NCBI RefSeq assembly: GCF_027744825.2
Contig: NC_071334.1
Location: 65,384,937 to 65,448,936 of the forward strand
DNA: 64,000 bases
Direction: 5' to 3'
Source: Synchiropus splendidus
Lineage: Eukaryota; Chordata; Actinopteri; Syngnathiformes; Callionymidae
Below are positions 48,204-58,505 of the stretch, one piece after another (positions within the stretch are counted from its first letter, which is position 1; every line of letters begins with the position of its first letter). The position numbers were made by a program, and so were the translations under genes. The notes beneath the pieces were generated by a model. That model made no database searches. It had not been told where the DNA came from and was given only the letters and a program-made list of their open reading frames with translations.

Positions 48204-48465
48204 GATGCACAGCATCTCGTCTTCAAATGATATCTATATATCCTCATCGTCAGCTATAAATGTGTTAAAGTACACAAAAATATGAAGGAAAGATGAGAAA
48301 AAATAGATGATTAATATTACAATTACACAAATATTTAACATTTAAGCAATATAAAGACTATTTTTAAGCCACGTCTCAGTGGAATAAATGAATAAATAAA
48401 TGAGAATAAATAAATTATGAGATATATTTATGTGATCTTGAAAGTATTTATAATCATTGTAGTGA
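48204..48465 (+). repeat. Local duplication C, copy 1
   Basis: Contains TCTCGTCTTCAAATGATA, AAAGATGAGAAAAAATAGAT, ACATTTAAGCAATATAAAGA and CCACGTCTCAGTGGA. All recur in order at 51398-51655. It lies immediately after the 129-bp tandem duplication. Confidence 0.85.
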
Positions 48466-50370
48466 ATTATAGCTGATTTGTTACAAACTGTCTGAGGTGG
48501 AATAGTGTTTTATTTCATTGGTGGGATTCTATTTAAAGGTGTTGTAACATGGAAGACATCCAACTGACTTTTTTTTTATTTTGAAGACATATTCTTACAT
48601 TGGTGAACAATTGCTACTTGACACAGATAGATGACAGCTGTCTAGAATGCAGCATAGGATGCAGAAAGATAGACATCAGCGCTTTGTATTCCATGCAGGT
48701 GCTGCAGTCCTGGAACACAGCACTGATGACATCAATCAGGCAGCAATATGCAGTTTCCGCGCTCACAAATCAACAAATCGGTTTTTGTATTTTATCAAAT
48801 AATTGGTGTCATTTTTCATCAGGTAAACGGCACGACATTATATCTTTTTTGTGTTTGGATTCTTATTTTGGAAGTTTGCACGTTAAAAAAATAAAGAAAG
48901 AAATGAATAAAACACTGTTTTTTCTGTCCGATGCCACCCAACTGAGGATTACTCACTTGCTTAATTTGTTTTTTCCAGTGGGTAAACTAGCCTAATATTG
49001 GACTGTAAGCCTTTGATCCTTTGAAGCACATATTCAACTTTGATGTCACTATTTCAAAAAGCTGAAAAGGATTGGAGATGAAGTCATACGGTTAAATGAG
49101 ATATGACCTGGACTTTGGGATGGAAGTATATTCACTCATCAGATTTGCTTGTATCACGGCATCAGCAGACCGTGGCCATAGTGAAATTCAATGTTTTTTT
49201 CAAATGTTTATCTAATCCACTGGAGATGCACTTTGTCCTTACTCAAGTGACAATGTTGACAATGTCTGGCACTGTATTTTCCCCGCATTTGCTTCTATAT
49301 ACTTTGTATTTTTATTTTATATTTTGCTTTCCAAGCTTACCACGTCACTGTTTGACCTCACAAAACTGTAACCAACCAAGTGATGCTCAAACTGAAGTTA
49401 CAGGTGTTTTTCCACCTGCTTGTATAAAGTCACATTTTCCTTTTTACTTTTGTGGGGTTAAGATTTGATCTAGGGAAAATGGTCCTTCCTGTTTCCCCTT
49501 CTTCCCCAGTCACTCTCTTTTTTGAAATCAGTAACATGAGAAAACCTGTTCATGACAGGTAAATGGCCCATTCATCAAGTCCGACGTCCTGAGAGTGAGT
49601 AGAGCATAGATCGTGTTTCTGCATATTACTCTCCCATCAACAATATGGTTCCATATGCCACATGTGCAATCTTCCACATCAGTGTATCAACAGTAATCCA
49701 GTTAGCACTCCTCATTATCCCTCCGTCTGCCAATACACGTTGACTGAAATGTGATACATATCTAAGATTGAATTAGAGACAAGGGCGTGGCTGTAACCTT
49801 CTTGCAGATAAGCAGAGGGATGTTTTAAACACCATGAGCTGCGGGTCAAGAGTGAGCCTCAGTAGTTGATGTGATTGCATGTGTTCTTGTGGGAGATGAG
49901 CAGTAAACAAACGGATGCGCTCTTGTTTGTCGTGCACTAAAAATGCTAATTTGTAAATTATTCACATGTAAACATTTTAGCAGGTAACCGCTGATAGCGA
50001 CTAAGATTGTCTTGGTACAATGACGACCTTGTTGGATATCCATCACAAACAGGCGCCTCATGTGTCCTTGTTGTAAAAGCCCTCTTCCCGAGTAACAAGT
50101 GAACGTCCTTGACGCTGATGATTAATGGAGCAAAATGAAGCAAAGAAAATGACTGTGTGTCATGCAGCTGTACCGGTTCAGTGTTCAGGAAGCGAATTTA
50201 CCCCACACAGCATTGGAGTAATGTTTTCAATCAAGTTTGTCAATGTAAACAGTAGAGCAACACTTGGATTTTTATTTGTTTATTTATTTTTTCAGTCACA
50301 ACAGGACCACGCCCAGCGTTCCAAAATGATGTGGAAACAGTCACAAAAAAAAAAAAAACACTTTTCAAAA
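48466..50370. other. Unique AT-rich stretch, no gene recognised
   Basis: The plus frames 48600-48995 (131 codons) and 49103-49468 (121 codons) are long by chance standards, but their products are hydrophobic or Cys-mixed with no domain that I recognise. No repeats identified. Confidence 0.35.
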
Positions 50371-50389
50371 TTCTCTCTCTCTCTCTCGC

Positions 50390-50466
<77 letters not shown>

Positions 50467-50485
50467 TCATATATTTTATGACCAT
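50371..50485. repeat. (TC)n then (AT)35 with adjacent hairpin
   Basis: A TC run (50371-50387) is followed by an AT run (50394-50464). The end of the AT run overlaps a 9-bp perfect inverted repeat, ATGGTCATA (50463-50471) and TATGACCAT (50477-50485). Confidence 0.9.
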
Positions 50486-50834
50486 GTTCATCTGTGGTGA
50501 GCATCCAGAATGGGCCATGGTAAGTTGACTTTTTCTTTTTGAAGGATAAAACAAGCAGTACACTGATGTGATAGACTACTGAGGTTTCATGAAAGAGTGG
50601 CGTCGCCTTGGTCAAACAGTCTTGGAAGAGGACCAACCATTTTGAGAGGTCAGTATCTCTCATACTCCAGTGACATTAGCTTGATCAGTTGTTCAACTTA
50701 CGTATTTTGTGCAGTATGAAAGGTTCATCCTGGTACTACTTACATAAAAAAAAAAAAAAACCACAATAGACTTATTATAGACTTGTTATTTTTAGGTTAT
50801 TTTTGTTTGAATTCATGGAGTATACTACAGTATC
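50486..50834. other. Unique flank with a faint foldback fragment
   Basis: Sequence near 50575-50600 (TACTGAGGTTTCATGAAAG) resembles the foldback arm, but too little remains to call. Poly-A at 50746-50760. Confidence 0.3.
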
Positions 50835-50862
50835 TTTTTTTTTTTTTTTTTTTTTTTTTTTT
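50835..50862. repeat. Poly-T tract, 28 bases
   Basis: Uninterrupted T run. Confidence 0.9.
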
Positions 50863-51397
50863 CACCTGAACCTTTCATATAAAAATATATGAAAAGCTTC
50901 TTTCACATACACACTGTATGTAAAATGACAATTGCTGTGTCAGGTTTTGTCATCTAAGCTGCAACATTGACAAAATAAACAGTGAGACCGGATTGCGATC
51001 AGATTTCTTCCCGTACAATCTGCCATACAAACACTGAACTAAACATGGAAGGAACTTTGATTTTTTTAACTGTGCCTTTTACTGTAACTACGTCATAAGT
51101 TAGTCGTGCCAGTAAGTCAAAGTGTGTCAAGCTGTGGTGCTCTGCTCCTCACCTCCTTTAATCCTCTTGACAACATTGTCTCACTGCAAGACAACAATTA
51201 AGCAAAGGTAGTAAAAGTTGGAGCATTGGCAGTCGACCAACAAATAGCAAATTAAAGCTAATTAACAGCTGTTCCTGGCTCCTCACTGTGATTTAGACTC
51301 AGATTTCCTTTCATACGAACAGATTCCGAGTCACCAGAGACAGGAAGGAAGCATCCCACCCAGATAATTTTGCATATAAATCCACTTGCTGTGTCTC
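50863..51397. other. Unique stretch, possibly conserved noncoding at 51120-51380
   Basis: The repeat-free part includes AGCTAATTAACAGCTG, AACAATTAAGC and GATAATTTTGCATATAAATC, which look like clustered homeodomain/octamer-type motifs. No coding frame. Inference only. Confidence 0.25.
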
Positions 51398-51655
51398 GTC
51401 TTCAAATGATACTTCTATATCCTCAACCTCAGCTTCAAACGTGCTAAATTATTATGCAATCTCTGTTGAATTTTCACAAAAATATGAAGAAAAGATGAGA
51501 AAAATAGATGATTCATATTACAATTACACAGATATTTGACATTTAAGCAATATAAAGACTATTTTTAAGCTACGTCTCAGTGGACTAAATCAATAAATAA
51601 ATTAGAATGAATAATGAGATATATTTATGTGGTCTGGAAAATATTTATAATCAAT
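51398..51655 (+). repeat. Local duplication C, copy 2
   Basis: Same blocks and order as 48204-48465 with a short extra stretch near 51445-51465 and scattered substitutions. Confidence 0.85.
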
Positions 51656-52029
51656 CATCAAAAGTAAAATAAAAAGTTTTAATTATACCACTTTACGTCT
51701 TATTCTTTTCCAGGCCGGTGGTTTTAATTATAAGTGTTTATTTTGTGTGAGCAGATTTATTGTGAAAAAGTAATTGTCTTGTCCTTGGAACCGCTCACAT
51801 TTGAGGGGCCAGAGGCGTCCTTGAATACAACTGCAGTATAGCTCATACACACTTGTATGAAATAAACTGGGTCCATGCATGGGCTGCAAAGCAAATGTCA
51901 TATTGGTTATAACAGCAAACACTCACCCAGCAAAACTCTTTGGTGGAAATAAAATTAATGCTGATTTAAATAAGATTTGATCAAGGTATTTTTCGACAAA
52001 TGAGATCCAAACGTGTAACATAGCAGGGT
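51656..52029. other. Unique flank, nothing recognised
   Basis: No element recognised. Confidence 0.35.
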
Positions 52030-52256
52030 CACAGAGGATTCGGACCAGCGAGAGCAAGTTATGACAACTTCAATGAACAAAAAACAGAACAGAGGACAAA
52101 CGCACAAGGGAGACTTACTGCACAAGGCGCAAACAACAGAAATAGCTTGGTGGTTAAAAACACACATGAGGAAACAAATGTACATAAAACATGAGTATAA
52201 AAACACTCAAAAAAATCAATGACACATAGTGAACCGAACAGGTATGGTGGAGTAGA

Positions 52257-52339
<83 letters not shown>

Positions 52340-52598
52340 CAGCTAATAAAACAAAGCGGCAAGATTTTAAACACACAAACCACAAGAGAAGGAAGAACAG
52401 TACCAGGACACATAAAGCAACGATCTGGCACAGCAGACTGGAACCAGGAAGTAGAAGTAGTGTGGAGCTGATAACCCAATTGGTCCCATCTGCGTGGCAC
52501 AAACTCTGTGGAGGGCGACAAACAACACAGGAACAGGAAACGACACAAAACACAATCCAGGGCAACAAAAGTCAAAGCATAACAACGAGGGCATGACA
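52030..52598 (-). mobile_element. LTR-like block, minus orientation, split by (CA)39
   Basis: On the minus strand it starts TGTCATGCCCTCG at 52598. It has TTCCTGTTCCTGTGTTG, ACCAATTGGGTTATCAGC and TTCCTGGTTCCAGTCTGCTG, then TGTGCCAGATCG, which matches TGTGCCAGATCG at 7615-7626. A T-rich part follows and ends at about 52030 near TCCGAATCCTCTGTGACC. A 78-base (CA)39 tract (52261-52338) sits inside it. No internal coding region. The right boundary is clearer than the left. Confidence 0.5.
52261..52338. repeat. (CA)39 microsatellite
   Basis: Pure CA run inside the LTR-like block. Frames through it give His-Thr or Cys-Val runs. Confidence 0.97.
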
Positions 52599-53689
52599 AA
52601 TGAATTTGTCATTACTTACGTGAATTTTACAGAATAACATGCGACTGCAAGATTTTTTTTTTCGAATTAATTTGTTCTTGTCAGGTTTGAAACACATTTT
52701 AGAGGCTGCCATCTTTAGAGATGGCTCCAAAGAACATACACTGAGAAGTGCATGTTATATTTTTAAATATTCTCACATATAGATCATCCCAGAAATGAAA
52801 AAGAAAAGAGTATTAATATACTACTATACTTTATGTATGTCGAAACGATGACTCATATCCCCTTTAGAAGAACAAAAGCTTTGCTGTTTTGCAAAAGGGG
52901 TCTTTAGGAGTGACTCACCTCTCTTGGAAACAGCACGGCCTCTGAGACACACAGAGTGCAATTCATCATGAATTGTTTCTCGGGCTTCTGGAGGTGGGCT
53001 GAGCCAAGAGATCGAAATGAGGAGCTGCTACATACATTTGCTTTTTGACTGCTGCGCTGAATGCGAGGATCCACTTTAATTTCATAGTGCTGCAATATAC
53101 AGCAGCACTTCTCTGAGCTTATCAGCACATGTACAGTAGTGTGGTCTGTCATTGTGGACTGCAGTTCAAGGCCATAGATTTTGGACTAGATTGGCCTTTC
53201 CAGGGAGTTTGCCAAAACTCTTGGAAACGGGGGCAAAGCTGTGCAGCCAAACAGTGAGGATGAAAGGCGACTGTGGTGTCTTTGATCTTTTTTAGTTTCT
53301 CCTCGTTCGTTTCTTTTACTTTCTCATCTTAAACTTGACTGAAGAGGCAATGCCAAAGGGGAGTGAAGGGACTTAGATGAAGAATTTGGAGAGAGATTAC
53401 TGGCAGTGATAAACAGAAAGGTAGGAGGAATGCTACAGCCACCATGTTTTTCTATCTTTCTTTTTCCTTTTCAACAGCAAAAGAAGATACTTATGGATGC
53501 ATGTAATTAATTTTCTGAAAGACGAGGCCTCATAACTCAAACTACATTGAATAAATACCTAAATATGTTTTTTTAATTACATTTTTTTAAGGAAATAACT
53601 TTAATTCATCATTACGGATCTGTCACCTTCACTTTAATGGCCATGAAGTGTTTTGAGTGCTTTGAGCAGCCCCACCTGAAACAGTGTAC
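52599..53689. other. Unique stretch, nothing recognised
   Basis: AT-rich with short frames only. Confidence 0.4.
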
Positions 53690-54570
53690 TGATCTGCTCG
53701 TAGATCACTTTTTGAGAAGAGCCAAAAGGCAGGTGCTGTGAACTTGGGCCAGAGTCACATCCTGCAGCATCTGGACTCAGTATGTGGACAACTTCAACAC
53801 TGCCATCTCATTGGGTGTGTGTCTAACTATTTCAGCAGATGGAGCAGTAGCTCAACCAGGGAAAACAACTACAGGCCACTAGGGCCATCCACACTCTTTC
53901 ACCCCTCTCAGTGTGAGTGTTCTCTCACACTGCTCTTCCTTCTGTGCACAAACAACTGCAGCCCAAGCCAGCACTCCGTTAAGTGACTGAAGTTTGAGGT
54001 AGACATCACTCTGAACAGATGGACAGAAAGAGACAAGTCCAGCTACAGATCAAAAGTAGATCGACTGGTAAACCAGTGACAGCAGCTCAATGTTCAGAAG
54101 ACGGTGGAGATGATTGTGGACTCCCAAAGAGCTTCCACTCATCCTCAACAGTTGCCATTGTGAAGTTCATCCTCCTGCTCAGTACTTTCTTCACCCAAGA
54201 TGGGGATGAACATTGTCATATCATAAAAAAACAAAACAAAACTGGGTCAACATCATAGGTCAAATGACAAAATTCCACCTTTCTCGGCTGATGCTTTTGC
54301 TCCGCCACTGTGGAATCCAACCTGACTACCTCCATCACAGTTTGGTTCTCCGCCTCAACTGTATTCACGCAGTGAATAATCCATTCTGCAGAGAGTGTGA
54401 TTGCTTCCTGTCTTCTGTCACTTCAGGACCTGTCTGACTCCAGGACATCGAGGCATGTAGGCAGGATTGCAGCTGACCTCCCTTGCGATCAGTCAGGCCC
54501 AGGATATGCCAGATAAAATACTCCTGCTGTCTGAATCATGAACAATACTTTAGGATGACCCCACCAAGGA
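53690..54570 (+). mobile_element. Decayed Rex1/L2-like LINE reverse transcriptase
   Basis: Translating the plus strand in shifting frames gives remnants in order: TRENNYRPL, then CTNNCSPSQHSVK, SSYRSKVDRLVN, LNVQKTVEMIVDSQRAS, TLESNLTTSITVWFSA and PLPSVTSGPV. These are the conserved blocks of the same LINE group as 36374, heavily mutated with several stops and frame changes. The normal FADD catalytic motif is destroyed. It is an old copy. Confidence 0.75.
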
Positions 54571-55009
54571 CAAGGAATGCTGCTGCTCTTTAATATTTCA
54601 TCTTTGTTAGTATTTTTGGGGAGAAAATGTGCCCTCAGTTTTAAAAGTTATTTGACAGCCTACCTGGGTGACAGTCGTTTAAATCTTGGCAAGGACTACA
54701 TGTTTAAGATGAGTACATTGCGCGTCATTAAAAACTGCAGAGTCAGGTTTGGCAGAAGCTCAATGCTCAACTCATCTACAGGAAGGGCACGTTTCAAGAT
54801 AGGATCACATCGTGATTTGTTGAGATACCATTGTTTGTACTAAACAGTATTTATGGATCACAGATACATTGTTTGTTGAGTGAAACGACAGAGACAAAAA
54901 AAGCATCCTGATAATTTCACGATCTCAGTACATTTAATTGTACTTCACTGCCAGCATTCATCTAACTGTCAGTCTAAGGAGGGTATTTCGGTAAATGATG
55001 ATGAAGGGT
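54571..55009. other. Unique stretch, nothing recognised
   Basis: No repeat recognised. Frame 54577-54843 (+) is unremarkable. Confidence 0.4.
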
Positions 55010-55056
55010 AGTGATTCAAACAGTCTAATTTTCAGAGCTCAGCAGGTGGCAATGGA
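55010..55056 (+). mobile_element. Foldback/MITE family, left-arm fragment
   Basis: TTCAAACAGTCTAATTTTCAG followed by AGCTCAGCAGGTGGC matches the left arm of the 61555 copy (AAACAGTGTCCTAATTTTCAG then TACTCAGTAGGTGGCGC). It is truncated after this point, and a (GA)n run follows at 55081-55096. Confidence 0.55.
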
Positions 55057-55096
55057 ATTGAACATAAAGTACTGTACAAAGAGAGAGAGAGAGAGA

Positions 55097-56135
55097 TTAA
55101 AAAAAAAATAGTTTGGGAAAATAGCTCCATGACAGGTGACGTGCTGCTCTCTGAATGCTTTTCTGGTTGTTGTTCTTCAATTCTTCACATGCTGGAATTA
55201 AAGAAAGTATTTTGATAAAGAAGTCAAACTTCACTGACACACTTAAGCTGATACTCAAGTGTTTTTCAAACACCTTCTGCCTGGATAATTGAGAAAACTT
55301 CCAAGTCGAATTGTCTTTAAAAATCATGATCAGTCCCATTCGTAATGTAGGAGGAATTCCATTGCACATGCTCAAATGCCTCAAGAAAATAAATAATTCT
55401 CATAGTGGAACATTTTTTTGGTGAGCAAGACTGGTTGGTGAAGGAATTAAAAGTGTGAAATGTGCATTTGTTCATAAACTCAGCTTAAGATGAAAGGCCT
55501 CCAAGCGATATTCGACAAAACAAATGGGATTCCTGCAGACCATAGGCTTGGTCAGCATCGATCGGCAGTGCTATTTGTGGTGTACAGTTCAGGGAGAAGG
55601 GGAAAAAAAAAGAGAATGGAAAATTAAGCTCATCTGAGCTGATTCATCCGCTTTTATTTTAAGTTACACATTAGAGATTGTTTGTTAAATGCGCCAAATG
55701 CTGTTTTTTGTAATTCCTTTCCATGAACTCATTTAGAATAATTACGATGAACTTCTCAGACTTCTTTTCCCCTTGTCTCCCTCCATACCATGGTTTAAAC
55801 AGCAGTTGAGACACGCGTGGGCCGAGTGTTACAATAATGTTGAGTTTTTCTTTCCTGGTTCTGTTTGTAGAATTCATGAAACACTCTGTCGTTTGGTTTA
55901 CTTGCGCGTCAGAATGGCATAGTAGAAGCCATCACTCATTTTCACATGCTAATTCAGATTTCTGCTTTAAAAAATGCCCCCTGCTGTTTAACTTCAGACG
56001 CAGTTGACATCTGCAGGTGTGATTCATGTTTAATCAGCAGCTTAGACACATTCACACAAACACACGTGCGCATTAACACACACTTTTATGTGAGTCATTC
56101 TCACATAGAAGTGTAAATAACAAGCAAGGGAACTA
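55097..56135. other. Unique stretch, nothing recognised
   Basis: Repeat-free AT-rich DNA. The 55920-56050 part is of balanced composition and may be constrained noncoding, but nothing specific supports it. Confidence 0.35.
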
Positions 56136-56164
56136 TTTTTTTTTTTTTTTTCGGGGGGGGGGGG
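56136..56164. repeat. Poly-T/poly-G junction
   Basis: Sixteen T (56136-56151), one C, then twelve G (56153-56164). A G run of this length can form a G-quadruplex on the plus strand. Confidence 0.9.
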
Positions 56165-56668
56165 TATTTATTCCTTCACAAAAACACTTGTTTATGGAAG
56201 AGAAACGTTCAAAGATGTTGTGCACAAACAATTGTTTGTGTCGGATCCAGATTGCTGAAGCTTGACAATGGCAGTCAGGGGGATTTTCAATCGGCAGGAA
56301 GTTCTTCTGTCTAATGAGAAGGAATGGTGAGTTGGTAAATCCCTGTTTTCATTCTCTGCCATAATGCCACAGCAGCAAGGGAAGCTCGATGCTGTGCTCC
56401 TGTCTGGTCTTTTAACCATGCCCCAGTGATAACCATTGCAGGTCCTTTAATCAGGGGCAGAAACTGCAACCACCCAGTACGGCTGCCTGCCGGCACACGT
56501 TCAGCTGTGGGACTTTGTAGATAACCATCTACTGTAGTCAGTGGTCGCATGTTCACTGTTGTCTTCCATGTGCGTGGCCTTTCACACCATCCAACCTATG
56601 GTCTATAGGCTGGGGATGTACTAACAGTCATTGTTTTATCAGGATTTTTTGTATTGATGAACTCACAA

Positions 56669-56669
<1 letters not shown>
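56165..56669. other. Unique stretch with GC-richer block 56190-56560
   Basis: Overlapping minus-strand frames (56192-56419, 56311-56556) span balanced-composition sequence. I do not recognise either product. It might be an old repeat or a chance frame. Confidence 0.3.

Positions 56670-56719
<50 letters not shown>
56670..56719. repeat. (CT)10(AT)14 compound microsatellite
   Basis: A CT run (56670-56690) joined directly to an AT run (56691-56719). Confidence 0.95.
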
Positions 56720-56721
<2 letters not shown>

Positions 56722-57392
56722 AACAAAAAGAAAATATTCATGAGTAGCAGAGCTGGTTCACTGACTGAATTTCTAAACAAAATGATGAGACCTGTGTCGA
56801 TGACCTGAAAACATCATTGTAATTCAGACACGTTTTTATATACCTGTTCAAGGATTTGATGTGAGACGTCACAGGTGAATCTTTAGAGAATCTCTGTGCG
56901 TTGTCCGTGAACTATTTACATACTGCAGCGGGATACGAAACAGAGAGCACGGCATTTATGAAAGTTCCCACTCTGGATGTTTTCAAAAGTATCCGATTTA
57001 AGTGGCTCTGTCCACTGAAACGACACCTGAGAAAGGCTGGTCATCTAGCTCTGTGAAAATTAATAATTATTTCGAATCATTCTGAATGTCACGCTCGGCC
57101 CGACGGGTGTTGCTAAGCATCAGCTGCATTAACAGCCTGCTGCTGAGGAACCAGCGGTCTCACTTTCAAGTGCTGGGGCTTTAAATGGCGTGTTTAATGT
57201 GAGCACTTCTCTGCGCAGCATTTTCCCGTGCATGTGCTGCATGATGCAATCTTTGCATGACAGGTTAAAAGAACTTTCACAGCAGACATGCTGCTGCTTA
57301 GTGAGCAGCGAGATGGGAGAAGCGGACGCATCACAACCAGCGGGGCTTCATCACAGCGGTGGTTGTCACTTGTGATCAGTTGTTGTGATCGG

Positions 57393-57394
<2 letters not shown>
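56720..57394. other. Unique stretch, possibly conserved noncoding at 57050-57260
   Basis: The 57050-57260 part has AATTAATAATTATTTCG, CATCAGCTGCATTAACAG and GATGCAATCTTTGCATG in repeat-free balanced sequence. It might be a regulatory element. No exon recognised. Confidence 0.25.

Positions 57395-57460
<66 letters not shown>
57395..57460. repeat. (AT)33 microsatellite
   Basis: Pure AT run followed by CTGTCTATATCTGTCTG. Confidence 0.95.
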
Positions 57461-57462
<2 letters not shown>

Positions 57463-58159
57463 GTCTATATCTGTCTGCTCGCGGAGTAACTGCTCAGTGC
57501 AGTTGAGGTGTCAACTACTGTGTTCAAAAAGAAAAAAAAATGTGGGGAGGGTATAAATGAGCAGCCTGTTTGAGGTATGGACCGTTTCAGTGCATTCATA
57601 GTTATGCCTGTTTCAAATGAAGTCAATGAGTAATTGAGCAAACAAACTCATAAACTTGATGCTTCCCTAAAAAAGTTCACCGTCTTTCTTCTGCAGCCAT
57701 CTTTGTGACTTTCCAACTGCTGCAAAACAAATAGACTCATGACATGGCGTACATGCTTGTCTGCTCGACCATGCCCTGACTCCAGTTTCAGAAGGGCCAT
57801 GAACAGAATCTCAATGTCCTTGTCTGCTGCAGGAATCCTCAAGTGAAGCGGGAATACGGAAATATGAAAGTCTCATTGTCATTTGCTTGGCTGTCATTTC
57901 AACCAGTTGCGATTCATGATAAAACAGGGATCAATAATAACTAATGAACTGGAAATATAGTGCTCATTTGATGCGCAGGAAAATATGGAAAGCAAATATA
58001 ATCATTATCACATCTAACTTCAATTTAAATGATTGTAGTAATGCACTGTGTATTAAAAAATGGTATCTCCCAAGAAATGTATTAAAGTCTTGAGCCTTGA
58101 GACAAAAAAAAAAAAGTTCATGTCATCCAGTCTATTTATTTGAGTACATGCGCACAAAC
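57461..58159. other. Unique stretch, nothing recognised
   Basis: No element recognised before the LINE tail. Confidence 0.4.
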
Positions 58160-58378
58160 ACCCAGAGACGTGCAGGTGGGATCAGAGCCGACCCTTCTCA
58201 TCCTGGACATGGACTGTTTGTTCCTCTTCCCTCTGGCAGGAGGCTACGGTCCATCCAGACCAGAACCTCCCGTCACAGGAACAGCTTCTTCCCCTCGGCC
58301 GTCAGACTGTTGAATTCCTGAACAGCCTTGTTGTTATTTTATTTTATTTTATTTTATTATTTATCATTATGTTTCAGC

Positions 58379-58414
<36 letters not shown>

Positions 58415-58505
58415 GTTATTGTCTGCATTTTATTCCAAAGCACTTTACTAGTTGGTGGGCTTCCCACTGACCATGGCAAAAAATCAAATTCTGATTCTGA
58501 CAATT
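58160..58505 (+). mobile_element. Rex1/L2-like LINE 3' end
   Basis: The frame encodes ADPSHPGHGLFVPLPSGRRL, then RSIQTRTSRHRNSFFPSAVR and LLNS before a stop at 58319-58321, the intact C-terminal tail of the family at 4800. The 3' UTR has (ATTTT)n (58336-58360) and (ATT)n (58379-58414) runs, GGGCTTCCCACTGACCATGG, then a short ATTCTGATTCTG tail near 58490-58500. It is 5'-truncated just upstream of the tail. Its orientation is opposite to 4800 and 36374. Confidence 0.9.

Noticed and set aside
50568..50610. Further foldback-element copy (GAGGTTTCATGAAAG)
   Set aside because: Only about 15 bases match the family, which is too short to call on its own.
52059..52599. Frames with long Cys-Val or His-Thr runs
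   Set aside because: They are produced by the (CA)39 tract inside an LTR-like block.
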